Source of the DNA: UBA969 sp041694635
GTDB lineage: Bacteria; Planctomycetota; Planctomycetia; Gemmatales; Gemmataceae
NCBI GenBank assembly: GCA_041694635.1
Contig: JBDNHI010000019.1
Coordinates: 59,630-123,629, forward strand
Reading direction: 5' to 3'
Length of the DNA stretch: 64,000 bases
Below, in pieces: positions 9,301 through 17,775 of this stretch. Positions within the stretch are counted from its first letter, which is position 1; the number at the start of each line of letters is the position of its first letter. A program made the position numbers and the translations under genes. The notes beneath the pieces are model-generated. The model saw nothing but the letters and a program-made list of their open reading frames with translations. It was not told the origin of the DNA and did no database searches.

Positions 9301-9524
9301 CGGTGCTTGCGTTGACACCAATGGCGTTGGGTACGGGTCGTGGGAACGAGGCCAATGTTCCTCTGGCACGGGCTGTTGTAGGCGGTTTATTCAGTTCCAC
9401 TTTCTTAACTCTATTTTTAGTACCTATATTGTATACTGTTATTGTTCGTAAATTTAATGCTGTTGATCCCCGGTTGGCAGGGGAATTGGGTGACAACACT
9501 AGTGGATCTGCTGTTTCATTATAA
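6324..9524 (+). CDS. RND efflux transporter (inner-membrane pump)
   Basis: 1066 residues, the usual RND length. TM1 at about residues 10-30 is followed by a large periplasmic loop, TM2-6, a second loop and TM7-12. The proton-relay pair is present in GPLVDDAIVELENN. The TM10 lysine of AcrB-type pumps is replaced by asparagine (VGIAVNNGVLLVDF), as in a distinct RND subgroup. Substrates are unknown. The adaptor gene starts 12 bases after the stop, so the two form an operon. No outer-membrane channel follows directly; the TolC-like gene at 12.6 kb may serve it. Confidence 0.9.
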   Translation: MWLIKASLRNPYMVAAFVFIITILGSLALLNIPIDILPVFKAPAVQVLTYYPGMPASSIEKTITNRIERWVNQAPGAKLVESRSVPGVSVVKVYFRDDIDPNEALTLTNSLALGALPNLPPNTLPPVALPFDATGTLPVGILTVSNPFLDDARQKDIARIQVRNMLGAVPGCISPVVVGGRDRSVMVYLDPAKLESRNMAPLDVVAALRKGNLMVTPGTAYFGSDQLLLDSNAMAENVEDFNDFPLTFGGLSNVFLRDVGRAEDASAIQTSRVRIDDRNEVFVPIYRQRGSSSLKVVDGVRELIPSMEERLPKGTKLELVMDQTVIVRSALSSLVEEGISGAILVSIMILLFLGNWRMTLIATLSIPLSLLGAVLGLYITGNTINAMTLAGLALAIGPLVDDAIVELENNHRNYQMGKSRVRAALDGCAEVMVPVLVATFTTVLVLAPLALMSGIGGFLFRPLTIAVAFAMLTSFLLSRTFVPMMCANFLPDEHLGSSASGVARKAGKLSQILDRFQRLLDHLTQRYLRLLDWSLEHRVTVILGVVILFVLSLGLLKGIGREFFPQVDAGQITLHLRSPSNLRLDASEERVKQVERFLKDNIPALEREMIVSEIGLNPDWSAAYTTNSGQQDAVIRVQLNHKRSKSAQEYAAKLRHLFNANPEFSDLRVDFDTGGMISTALNQGASSPIDIEIEGGTVEQSLSIARKLRESVSSIRGTVDVRVHQRDDAPYLVLDVDRVKAAKLGLSVEDVVLQVVVALNSSVSVSRNFWIDSQTGNQYFVGVQYPEDVDRKLDDIMGLPVKGAAQSAPVNLGSLVTPRRKSGAVEINHAGLRRVTNLLVNTEGRDMAAVAGEITELVKIIKLPEGMRLQIKGEYGRMNDSFRQLSLGLVLAAVLVYLLQVTLFRSWSGPLVIMSTVPLGFIGVLWMLYLTGTTLNVQSLMGVIFLVGIAVNNGVLLVDFANRSRLNGASAREAICAAASTRFRPILMTFLATVLALTPMALGTGRGNEANVPLARAVVGGLFSSTFLTLFLVPILYTVIVRKFNAVDPRLAGELGDNTSGSAVSL

Positions 9525-9536
9525 GGAGATGCGAGC

Positions 9537-10631
9537 ATGGTTTGGAAAAAAAGAGGGTTAGGGCTGCCTGCGATTTTGCTTGTAGGAATAAGCGCAATGG
9601 GGTTGTGGTCGCTGACATTTTTCTCTACCGCTGTCAAAGGTGTTCAGCTTACTAATCCGAATGCGCAAACGGGTATTCGTGTGAAAACGATTAATCCAAA
9701 AATGGGTGGAGGGTTGGGGTTAAGTGTAGAGCAACCTGCAGAGGTTTCGCCTTATTATCGGGCAGCGTTGTATGCAAAGTTGGGCGGCATGATCACCTTC
9801 TTAGAAAAGAATATTGGCGACAAAGTGACAGCGGGAGAGAAATTGATAGAGTTGGATCCAACGGTGCAGGAATCGCAGTTGCAAAACAGGTATATAATAA
9901 AGGCGCCATTTGATGGTGTGATTGCAACCCGCTCAGTTGATTCGGGAACTTTTGTTCCCAGTGCAGCTATTGTGCCTGGTGCCCCAGCCTTATTAGTGAT
10001 TGAAAAGACAGATATCGTTACCGTATCGATGCAGGTTCCCGATTCTTTTGTTGCCTATGTGGGCATTGATACGGAAGCCGAGATTCGGATGGACTCTTTT
10101 CCGGGTCGGGCCCTAAAGTGTAAATTAAGTCGTTTGGCCCCATCGCTTAACTCTGCTGACCGTACTCTTCGGGTGGAGGTTGATTTGTACAATGGCACCG
10201 AGGCAGAGCACCGGGCGTTTTTAACCAAAGCCATGTTGAATAGTCAAGCAGATTTGAAAAGTAGAAAGTTGCCTGTATTTCCAAAGGGATTGGAAGCCAA
10301 CGGGGCTGCTCGCTTATTGCCTGGAATGTATGGCCGTATGCGATTGAACCTGCGGGAATTTAAAAACACCGCATTGATCCCGAGTGGTGCGATCGTTCGT
10401 CTGGGTGGTGTCCCCTATCTTTATCGGGTGGAATCTGGAGTAGCCCACCGTGCCAGAGTTTCGATTGAGGTGGATGATGGCACCTTGGCAAGAGTGTTTT
10501 GGCTCGAGCGAGAAAATGGGGAAGATGTTTCCCGCGAATTGAACTTAAAGGAAGAGATCATCCTAAGCAATCAAGGAGAGCTTGAAGAAGGATCAGCGGT
10601 TGAACCCGAGCTGATAAAGTTTGGAGAATAA
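9537..10631 (+). CDS. RND periplasmic adaptor (HlyD/AcrA type) without the usual hairpin
   Basis: 364 residues. An N-terminal membrane anchor or signal (about 7-30) is followed by the first half-lipoyl motif (GGMITFLEKNIGDKVTAGE, ending KLIELDP) and, only about a dozen residues later, by the second half (YIIKAPFDGVIATRSVDSG). Normally an alpha-helical hairpin of 50 or more residues sits between them. Beta-barrel and membrane-proximal domains follow (TDIVTVSMQVPDSFVAYVG; GMYGRMRLNLREF). It starts 12 bases after the pump gene. AAGGAGATG lies upstream of the ATG. A short-hairpin adaptor would have to meet the outer-membrane channel in another way. Confidence 0.82.
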   Translation: MVWKKRGLGLPAILLVGISAMGLWSLTFFSTAVKGVQLTNPNAQTGIRVKTINPKMGGGLGLSVEQPAEVSPYYRAALYAKLGGMITFLEKNIGDKVTAGEKLIELDPTVQESQLQNRYIIKAPFDGVIATRSVDSGTFVPSAAIVPGAPALLVIEKTDIVTVSMQVPDSFVAYVGIDTEAEIRMDSFPGRALKCKLSRLAPSLNSADRTLRVEVDLYNGTEAEHRAFLTKAMLNSQADLKSRKLPVFPKGLEANGAARLLPGMYGRMRLNLREFKNTALIPSGAIVRLGGVPYLYRVESGVAHRARVSIEVDDGTLARVFWLERENGEDVSRELNLKEEIILSNQGELEEGSAVEPELIKFGE

Positions 10632-10638
10632 GAATGGC

Positions 10639-12312
10639 TTAGAAGGTGAATTGGAAACGGGAACCGAAGGAGTGAAAAGCAGCGTTATCAGGGCCATTTT
10701 GCCCGAAAAAACCGGTGGTGTAGACATAATTAGTCATGACTAAAGCGTTGGGGTTAAGATACCAGTTAAGCCCAAGTGTAACAGAACTTAGATAGCCCCC
10801 ACGAGGCTTCTCATCTGGAACATTAAATTGTGATTTGACAAAGTCGAACTTGGTGCCAATTTCCCAGGCACCACTCCCTTGTTCCCCTTTCCCGTGTCCG
10901 AAAGAAAAATTCTTGACCGGAATGACTTGCAGGTACATAGGGTCCATTTTGTTGATGCCCCGATGATCACCGTTCGTGAGGAAGCAAAGCATTTCCACGG
11001 AGTAACCATCAAAGTAAAGGTTGCCTACGGGTTTTACTCCATTGGGAAGGGCGCCATTGGAATCGGGTAAGCCACCAACAAAAGCGTTATCTAAAAACTG
11101 GCCATCATATTGGGCTCCGATGGAAAAAGGGCCATTTGCGTAATTAAAACATAATGTATAAAGCTCGGTGCCCTCTCTTGTAAAAACAGCTCGTGTATTA
11201 ATCAAGTTGGGAACCTGAAAGGAGGAACCCGCCCTAACCATAGGGGCTACATCGGAACTGGCGACCGGTTTACCTTTGTTTTCCCCCAACAAATCCTGTG
11301 GATTTGCACGAATAGAACCAGAGGACCCAAGGTTCATCCAGTGATTATTTTCCTCATCGTAAAAAGGCATAACACAAAGCCTGACATCAAATGCAAGTTC
11401 AGCAGAATTGCTTACTCCGAATGCGCCTGTGCGAGTGTTGGTTTGAAATAAACCAACCCAGGAATAAATATGGTCTTCCAAATAGGTGTTACTGATGGTG
11501 ATACCGTTGCTAAAAAGATAGGGATCTTCAATGGCATCCCAAACAGATGGGCGTTCCATGAAGGGGATGTTTCTACCGCTACTTGCACTGTAAAAACTTA
11601 ATTCCTCCTTGATGTGGCCTACGCGCACGGTTCCAAGAAGTGGGATATTGTTCATGCCAACAAAAACATTATTGAAAGTTACATTTGGAGTGGGAGCAGT
11701 AAGGGCATTTCTTCGTTCATCTGATGCCCTAGAAAAGTCCATTTCAAAAACCCATTCCATGTAGGTGTAGAAGTTGCCATCACTTCGCAACCTTGCTCGC
11801 CTAAAATCAGAACCTTGCTGTAATCCAGCATCGGGTAGCAGTTTTTGGGCGTAGGGATCAACGCTATAAAAGCCAAAGTCTATTTGGAAGAGTCCGCCAA
11901 TGCGGGCCTTAAAGGCTTTGTCTTCTGATTCGAATGTAAGTCTGCCATCTTTTCCCCAAGTAGCCATCATGCCATTATCTTTCACAGGCCATTTTTTCCT
12001 TGTGAAATCAACCATATTAGAGAAATCTTTTTCTAAGGGATTAGTATCAGAAAGATCAGGGGTACTTGAATTTGGTTCAGATTGTTTAATTTGTTTTAAC
12101 TGAACATCGATAATTTTAGTTTGAGTATTGATCAGATTTTTTTGGTCGTCAAGAACCTTGGCGAGCTCATCCATTTTCGTTTGCTGCTCTTTGATAAAAG
12201 CCATTAAATCATTATTGGTTTCTTGGGCAAACAAAGGGAGTGCCCCAAAAACAAAAAAACAACCTAGAATCAATCTGAAAACTGTGCGTTTAATCTTTGT
12301 CAGCCTTAACAT
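10639..12312 (-). CDS. Phosphate-selective porin O/P-type outer-membrane protein
   Basis: 557 residues. A signal peptide (MLRLTKIKRT..., ending LPLFAQ) is followed by a coiled-coil segment (about 25-75, heptads around KMDELAKVLDDQKNL) and then a beta-barrel with the R-A-R-L-R-S-D-G and W-V-F-E-M-D-F landmarks of the OprO/OprP family, ending in the aromatic residue F. The coiled coil before the barrel is common in planctomycete members and may trimerise or anchor the porin. An in-frame GTG at 12348 would add 12 residues before the signal peptide; ATG 12312 is preferred. It is convergent with the adaptor gene, with 7 bases between the stops. Confidence 0.83.
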   Translation of the reverse strand: MLRLTKIKRTVFRLILGCFFVFGALPLFAQETNNDLMAFIKEQQTKMDELAKVLDDQKNLINTQTKIIDVQLKQIKQSEPNSSTPDLSDTNPLEKDFSNMVDFTRKKWPVKDNGMMATWGKDGRLTFESEDKAFKARIGGLFQIDFGFYSVDPYAQKLLPDAGLQQGSDFRRARLRSDGNFYTYMEWVFEMDFSRASDERRNALTAPTPNVTFNNVFVGMNNIPLLGTVRVGHIKEELSFYSASSGRNIPFMERPSVWDAIEDPYLFSNGITISNTYLEDHIYSWVGLFQTNTRTGAFGVSNSAELAFDVRLCVMPFYDEENNHWMNLGSSGSIRANPQDLLGENKGKPVASSDVAPMVRAGSSFQVPNLINTRAVFTREGTELYTLCFNYANGPFSIGAQYDGQFLDNAFVGGLPDSNGALPNGVKPVGNLYFDGYSVEMLCFLTNGDHRGINKMDPMYLQVIPVKNFSFGHGKGEQGSGAWEIGTKFDFVKSQFNVPDEKPRGGYLSSVTLGLNWYLNPNALVMTNYVYTTGFFGQNGPDNAAFHSFGSRFQFTF

Positions 12313-12608
12313 TTTATAATTATGACACTTATATAGATAAATCGGCACGAACTAACACATTTCTAAAGTAAAAAAGAGTTTATGTTAAAGTTTTGACTAT
12401 AACTAAAAATTTAGATGGAAGCTGGGTAACTTCAGATTATTTAATGCCCCAAATTAGCCATTTTTTGAATTTAGCTGTTTTAACTTGAACTTTGTTGAGT
12501 TCCAAACTTTTATCAACTTGAAACGAATTTAAATAATTTCTAATTATTCTAACCCCACTTTGCCGATTCTTTTGATGGTTAGGATTATAACTTTAATTGA
12601 AAAGCTAA
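12313..12608. other. Divergent intergenic region between porin and TolC-like genes
   Basis: About 296 bases of AT-rich DNA without a plausible open frame. Both flanking genes read outward, so two promoters are expected. TTGAAA at 12518-12523 is followed after 17 bases by TAATTA, a poor -10, so no promoter is called. No strong hairpin is visible. Confidence 0.45.
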
Positions 12609-14204
12609 GTGCAGGTAAATACTTTGAAACTTCAACCACCTTATTTGGAATTCACCACTGCAGTTTTTTTAATCTGCATATCCGGTTGTATTCCAGGACC
12701 GGTGAAAGAGTATTGGGATAACGGGATGAAAGTAGGCCCGGAATATTCCAAGCCACCCGCCCCAGTTTCGGTTGATTGGATTGATAAAGATGATAAAAGA
12801 ATCCGCACAGATCCTGAGGAACATCGCAAATGGTGGAAGAATTTTAATGATGAAAACCTTGATCAGTTGATCTGCTTTGCCACCAAACAAAACTTGAAAC
12901 TTAAAGAAGCTGGTTACAGGGTTATGACTTCCCGGTCGCAACTAGCAATTGCTATGGGAGAATTTATGCCCCAACAGCAATCGATGCAAAGTGGGATGAA
13001 TCAAATTGGATTAAGCACGGCTGTTGCCAACCGTCAATTTATCCCCCAGAATTATTACCCCCAATATAACTTTGGGTTCGGTCTGCTATGGGAAATGGAT
13101 TTTTGGGGAAGATATCGTCGAGCCATAGAATGTTCCAGCGATCAGTTAGATTCCGCTATCGAAAATTATGATGAGGTAATGGTTACAATGCTGGGTGATA
13201 TCGGTGAGTCTTATGTTTTGTATAGATACTTTGAAAGATTGGTTGAACTGATGAAAGAGAATGAGGAATACCAGAAAATCACACTTGAAATTGCAACTGC
13301 CAGGTTTAAAGGTGGATTAACCAGTGACTTGGATGTGGAACAAGGTCAGAGTGATTTAAGTTATACACAATCACAAATTCCGCTATTTTCGAGATTCCAA
13401 AGATTAGAAAACAACCGACTTTGCACGCTTTTGGGTATTTCACCCGAAGACCTTGGTAAAAAACTTACCAAGAAACCAATTCCTTTGGCAACCAAGGATG
13501 TTGCAGTAGGGATTCCATCGCAGCTAATCACCCGTAGGCCAGATGTTCGTAAAGCCGAGAGGGAAGCCGCAGCTGAATGTGCAAAAATTGGCGTAGCAAT
13601 GTCGGAATTATTTCCTCACATCTACATCAATGGTTCCTTTGGTTATAATGCGCTTAACAACAATGCGTTATTCACATCCCACTCATTTTACGGGCAAACC
13701 GGCCCGGGATTTAACTGGAATATTTTCAATTATGGCCGACTTATAAACGGGGTAAAGGCTCAGGATGCGACTTTTCAAGCAAGCGTTGCCCGTTTTCAAT
13801 ACTCTTTGGTTCAAGCTGGGGCTGAAGTTGAAAGCGGTTTGGTGGAATATTTGAAAAGTCAGGAAGCAATCAAGGAAATGGAAAAATCGGTTGCTGCAAT
13901 TCGAAAAGCAGGGGAACTGGTGATTGTTCAATATAAAGCAGGCACATCGAATTTTAACCGTGTTTCTGTTGTACAAGAAAAAAGAGTTCAACGGGAATTA
14001 CAACTCGCTTTGTACCAAGAAGCTAGTGCCCGCGGACTTGTAAAGGTATACAAAGCATTGGGGGGTGGTTGGCAAGTTCGGCTAGATGGGTGTGACGATG
14101 ATGCAAATATTTCAAACGATCCAAAAAATCTGCCTCTCCCTAAAACAGAGATTCTTAAACCTGTCGCCTACTTCGAGAAAAAAAATGAAAAGGTGGATAA
14201 ATGA
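12609..14204 (+). CDS. TolC-like outer-membrane efflux lipoprotein (NodT type)
   Basis: 531 residues. The signal peptide ends in a lipobox-like ICISGC, so the mature protein would be lipid-anchored. It then shows the early G-P-E-Y-x-x-P and W-W-K-N-F motifs and two repeats of the outer-membrane efflux family (about 90-290 and 310-490), including the P-S-Q-L-I-T-R-R-P-D-V-R-K-A-E motif. The start is a GTG without a clear ribosome site; a TTG a few codons on would also work. It lies divergent from the porin and convergent with the RND pair that it most likely serves. The next gene overlaps its stop by 4 bases. Confidence 0.85.
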   Translation: MQVNTLKLQPPYLEFTTAVFLICISGCIPGPVKEYWDNGMKVGPEYSKPPAPVSVDWIDKDDKRIRTDPEEHRKWWKNFNDENLDQLICFATKQNLKLKEAGYRVMTSRSQLAIAMGEFMPQQQSMQSGMNQIGLSTAVANRQFIPQNYYPQYNFGFGLLWEMDFWGRYRRAIECSSDQLDSAIENYDEVMVTMLGDIGESYVLYRYFERLVELMKENEEYQKITLEIATARFKGGLTSDLDVEQGQSDLSYTQSQIPLFSRFQRLENNRLCTLLGISPEDLGKKLTKKPIPLATKDVAVGIPSQLITRRPDVRKAEREAAAECAKIGVAMSELFPHIYINGSFGYNALNNNALFTSHSFYGQTGPGFNWNIFNYGRLINGVKAQDATFQASVARFQYSLVQAGAEVESGLVEYLKSQEAIKEMEKSVAAIRKAGELVIVQYKAGTSNFNRVSVVQEKRVQRELQLALYQEASARGLVKVYKALGGGWQVRLDGCDDDANISNDPKNLPLPKTEILKPVAYFEKKNEKVDK

Positions 14205-14557
14205 TCCTCCAACTAATCCGTTGCTTTTTTGGATTTAAATTTTTGATTCTTCCCTTGGGATTTCTAATTGCTTCCGAAAAACAATGTGCCAAATGCCCGG
14301 ATGATTACAAAGTTAAAACAATGCCCTCTGTTCAGCCTTATTTTAAACCCGATGGATCAGGTTGTTATCAATTAAAAACCTACCCGCCCATATGGCCCTA
14401 TTTTAAACCACAAGGTTGTGATGATTATAAAATCAAAACCCTTCCTAAAGTAATAGCTTCAGATAAGGGTGTTTGTGAACCCGATGGCGGAACAGGCGTC
14501 AACTTTTTTGGGTTAAGACCACGGCCTGAAACTAGGAAAAAGATTTCTCAACCATGA
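14201..14557 (+). CDS. Small exported protein with repeated D-D-Y-K / P-Y-F-K-P motifs, unknown function
   Basis: 118 residues coupled to the TolC-like gene by an ATGA overlap. A hydrophobic N-terminus (about 4-24) looks like a signal or anchor. The mature part holds three imperfect units of about 24 residues: DDYKVKTMPSVQPYFKP, CYQLKTYPPIWPYFKP and DDYKIKTLPKV. Each unit has a cysteine or lies beside one. No family is recognised. Coupling to the efflux channel suggests an accessory envelope role. The last 10 bases overlap the end of the opposing RND gene. Confidence 0.65.
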   Translation: MILQLIRCFFGFKFLILPLGFLIASEKQCAKCPDDYKVKTMPSVQPYFKPDGSGCYQLKTYPPIWPYFKPQGCDDYKIKTLPKVIASDKGVCEPDGGTGVNFFGLRPRPETRKKISQP

Positions 14558-17500
14558 TGACCCGTTGTGTCTGGTTTTTCTTCAACAGTTGCTTCGTTAT
14601 GGATGGGTTTTTTTGAGCCTGTAATCGACATAATGACATAGAAGAAAACAGGGGTGTAAAAAATCCCCAAAAATGTAACCCCTAGCATACCAAAGAAAAC
14701 CGCAGTTCCCAAGGCTTTACGCATCTCCGCTCCCGCACCTTCGGAAACAACCAATGGCAAAACCCCCAAAATAAAGGCAAATGATGTCATTAGAATCGGC
14801 CGAAGCCTAAGCTTGCTAGCTTCAATTGTTGCTTCTTTTAAAGGCTTATTCTGTTCAAAAAGTTGCTTGGCAAACTCAACAATCAAAATAGCATTTTTAC
14901 TCGCAAGCCCCACTAGAACTATAAACCCAATCTGGGTGAAAATGTTGATGTCCATTTTGAAAAGTTGAACACCCAAAATGCTGGAAAGTAAACACATCGG
15001 AACTACGAGAATGACTGCAAGGGGAAGACTCCAGCTTTCATATTGGGCAGCAAGTACAAGAAAAACAAAAATAACAGCAAGGGCAAAGACCGCCATGGCT
15101 GTGTTGCCCGATTCAAATTGCAGGAAAGTAAGTTCAGTCCATTCGTAGGAAATATCCTTGGGAAGATTTTTAAGTGCAATATTTTCCATTTCTCTGGCTG
15201 CCTGACCAGAACTTATTCCGGCGGCATTATTTCCAAAAAGGGCAGCAGCGGGATACATATTATAACGAATAAGAATGTTGGGGCCGGATGAATTTTCAAC
15301 CTGCATCAGAGTCCCCAAAGGCACGGTTTGATTTGAATCATTGCGAACCTTGATAAGGAGAAGGTCGTTAATACTTTGTCTGAAATTTTGATCCGCCATG
15401 ATATTGACCTGCCAAGATCTGCCAAAAAGATTAAAGTTGTTGACATAGTAAGAGCCAAAGTATCCTTGGAGAGTTTCAAAAATGTCCTGCATTTTTAACC
15501 CTAAGGACATTACTTTTTCACGATCAATATTTAAATATAGCCAAGGTGTATCTGCACGACTGCTGGTAAATACCGTATTAAGTAATCGGTTGGAATTGCC
15601 TTCAATCACGAGGGAATCGGTGGCTTTTTGCAAGGCAGCCAACCCAACGGGCCCACGATCTTCAATCATAATCTTAAATCCGCCCACCGTTCCTAATCCA
15701 TCAACAGGCGGGGGGCCGAATATATTGACCATTGCAGAAGGGCATTCTTTTATAGCCCTCTTTTTGATTAAATCACCAATGTGCTGCGAAGTTAATCCAG
15801 CCTTATTTCGCTCTGCAAAGGGCTTTAAAATAATATTAATCGACCCGAGGCTGGGGGCATTTGCACCTAAAAGCAATGATTGACCGGAAATTCCAACCGT
15901 GTGATCCACACCCTCGGTTTCCAATGCAATTTTACATATCTGATTGATAATTGAATCGGTTCGTTGTAACGAAGTTGCATCATTCATTTGAATATTGGCA
16001 AGTAGATACCCTTTATCCTGAGGCGGAATAAACCCAGTGGGAGTTATAAGAAAACTATAATAGGTTGCGTAAAGCAATCCTGCGTACACCAACAGTGCAA
16101 CAACCGAAAGTTTTAGCATAAGCCAGAGAATGCCGCCGTATGCCGTGGTTACCAAATTGAAACCATAGTTGAAGATTTTAAAAAACCAGCCAAAGCAAAA
16201 ATCGAGAGCCAATTGAAGAGGGTCTTTTTTGGCGCCTTTAGGCTGGAGCAGAAGTGCGGCTAAAGCCGGGCTAAGCGTGATGGAATTAAAAGCAGAAATA
16301 ACAGTGGAAACCGAAATGGTGATTGCAAATTGCCTGAAGAATTGCCCGGTGATACCCGTAATGAATGCGCAAGGAATGAAAACCGCACATAAGACAAGGG
16401 CAACCGCAATAACCGGCCCGGTTACCTCAACCATGGCTTTTCGGGCGGCATCTCGGGGAGACAAGCCTTCGTGCAACCATCTTTCCACATTTTCCACCAC
16501 AACAATCGCATCATCAACCACAATCCCAATGGCAAGCACCAGTCCAAAAAGAGAAAGGTTATTCAAACTGAATCCGATGCCTGCCATCACTGCAAATGTT
16601 CCTATCACCGCAACGGGTACTGCAATCAGGGGAATTAAAGTTGCGCGCCAAGATTGAAGAAAAATTAGAACAACAATACCCACTAGGATGATTGCATCCC
16701 TTAAGGTTTTGAAAACCTCCATAATTGAATCTTTGATAAAAGGCGTTGTATCATAAACGATTTTGTAATCTAATCCGGGTGGGAACCGGTTTTTTAGTAA
16801 TGCCATCTTTTTGTAAATTCCGTCGGCTGTTGATAAAGCATTGGAGCCGGGAAGTTGGTAAATAGATAAGGCAACCGACGGTTTGTTGTCTAGAGAGCAA
16901 GTCTGATCATACTGCTGGGAACCAAGCTCGATTCTTGCAACATCCTTAAGTTTGATTAAAGCAGCAATTGGGTTTGATGTGCTTGCTGGAATTGTCTTGA
17001 TGACAATATCTTCAAATTGTTCAACATCAAGTAATCTACCTAAGGTGTTGATGATAAGTTGAAATTGCTGACCTTTGGGGGCTGGTTCTTGACCGATGGA
17101 ACCAGCAGCGACTTGCAGGTTTTGCTGGCTGATTGCAGAAATAATATCATCGGTGGTCAGGCCAAGGGTAGTCATTTTAATGGGATCAAGCCAGGCGCGC
17201 ATTGAATAATCGCGTTGGCCCATGTAGGTGACATTTGCCACCCCGGGTAGCCGTAGCAACTCATCCCTGATTTGAACGGTTGCAAAATTCGACATATAAA
17301 GATCATTGAACATGGGCTTTTTTGTTTGCGGATCTTCTTCGGAAACCAAATTGATAATCATCATAATGCTGGGTGATATTTTCTTGACCGCAACGCCCTG
17401 TCTCTGCACCAAATCTGGAACATTGGGTAGCCCGAGAGAAACACGGTTCTGAACAAGAACCTGTGCCATATTGGGATCCATGCCAAGTTTGAAAGTAACA

Positions 17501-17775
17501 AGTAAATTATAGCTGCCATCATTCGCACATTGGGAAGTCATATACAGCATATTTTCCACGCCCGAAACCTGCTGCTCGAGGGGCGCAGCCACGGTATCTA
17601 GCACGGTCTGGGCGTTCGCGCCCGGGTAACTGGCAGTTACAATAACCGTAGGCGGTGTAATTTCTGGGTATTGTGCAACGGGCAGCGAAATTACAGCAAC
17701 GATCCCGGTAATGGTGATCACAATGGAAAGAACCGAAGCAAAAATAGGTCGGTCGATAAAAAAGTGAGAAATCAT
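14548..17775 (-). CDS. RND efflux pump, HAE1/AcrB type (second of a tandem pair)
   Basis: 1075 residues. It starts with the MISHFFIDRPIFA helix typical of AcrB-like pumps. The proton-relay residues are present (IGIVVDDAIVVVENVERW for the Asp pair; VGLASKNAILIVEFAKQ for the TM10 lysine). The two large periplasmic loops and 12 TM segments are complete. The ATG overlaps the stop of the upstream pump gene by ATGA, so translation is coupled. Substrates are probably hydrophobic or amphiphilic compounds, as usual for HAE1 pumps. It is convergent with the small gene at 14201-14557. Confidence 0.92.
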   Translation of the reverse strand: MISHFFIDRPIFASVLSIVITITGIVAVISLPVAQYPEITPPTVIVTASYPGANAQTVLDTVAAPLEQQVSGVENMLYMTSQCANDGSYNLLVTFKLGMDPNMAQVLVQNRVSLGLPNVPDLVQRQGVAVKKISPSIMMIINLVSEEDPQTKKPMFNDLYMSNFATVQIRDELLRLPGVANVTYMGQRDYSMRAWLDPIKMTTLGLTTDDIISAISQQNLQVAAGSIGQEPAPKGQQFQLIINTLGRLLDVEQFEDIVIKTIPASTSNPIAALIKLKDVARIELGSQQYDQTCSLDNKPSVALSIYQLPGSNALSTADGIYKKMALLKNRFPPGLDYKIVYDTTPFIKDSIMEVFKTLRDAIILVGIVVLIFLQSWRATLIPLIAVPVAVIGTFAVMAGIGFSLNNLSLFGLVLAIGIVVDDAIVVVENVERWLHEGLSPRDAARKAMVEVTGPVIAVALVLCAVFIPCAFITGITGQFFRQFAITISVSTVISAFNSITLSPALAALLLQPKGAKKDPLQLALDFCFGWFFKIFNYGFNLVTTAYGGILWLMLKLSVVALLVYAGLLYATYYSFLITPTGFIPPQDKGYLLANIQMNDATSLQRTDSIINQICKIALETEGVDHTVGISGQSLLLGANAPSLGSINIILKPFAERNKAGLTSQHIGDLIKKRAIKECPSAMVNIFGPPPVDGLGTVGGFKIMIEDRGPVGLAALQKATDSLVIEGNSNRLLNTVFTSSRADTPWLYLNIDREKVMSLGLKMQDIFETLQGYFGSYYVNNFNLFGRSWQVNIMADQNFRQSINDLLLIKVRNDSNQTVPLGTLMQVENSSGPNILIRYNMYPAAALFGNNAAGISSGQAAREMENIALKNLPKDISYEWTELTFLQFESGNTAMAVFALAVIFVFLVLAAQYESWSLPLAVILVVPMCLLSSILGVQLFKMDINIFTQIGFIVLVGLASKNAILIVEFAKQLFEQNKPLKEATIEASKLRLRPILMTSFAFILGVLPLVVSEGAGAEMRKALGTAVFFGMLGVTFLGIFYTPVFFYVIMSITGSKKPIHNEATVEEKPDTTGHHG

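Noticed and set aside
12518..12546. TTGAAA-17 bases-TAATTA promoter upstream of the TolC-like gene
   Set aside because: The -10 matches the consensus poorly and the region is AT-rich throughout, so chance similarity is likely.
16229..16657. 142-codon open frame antisense to the second RND pump
   Set aside because: It overlaps conserved transmembrane and proton-relay codons of the pump and has no ribosome site or recognisable product; similar antisense frames in the other pump are shadows as well.
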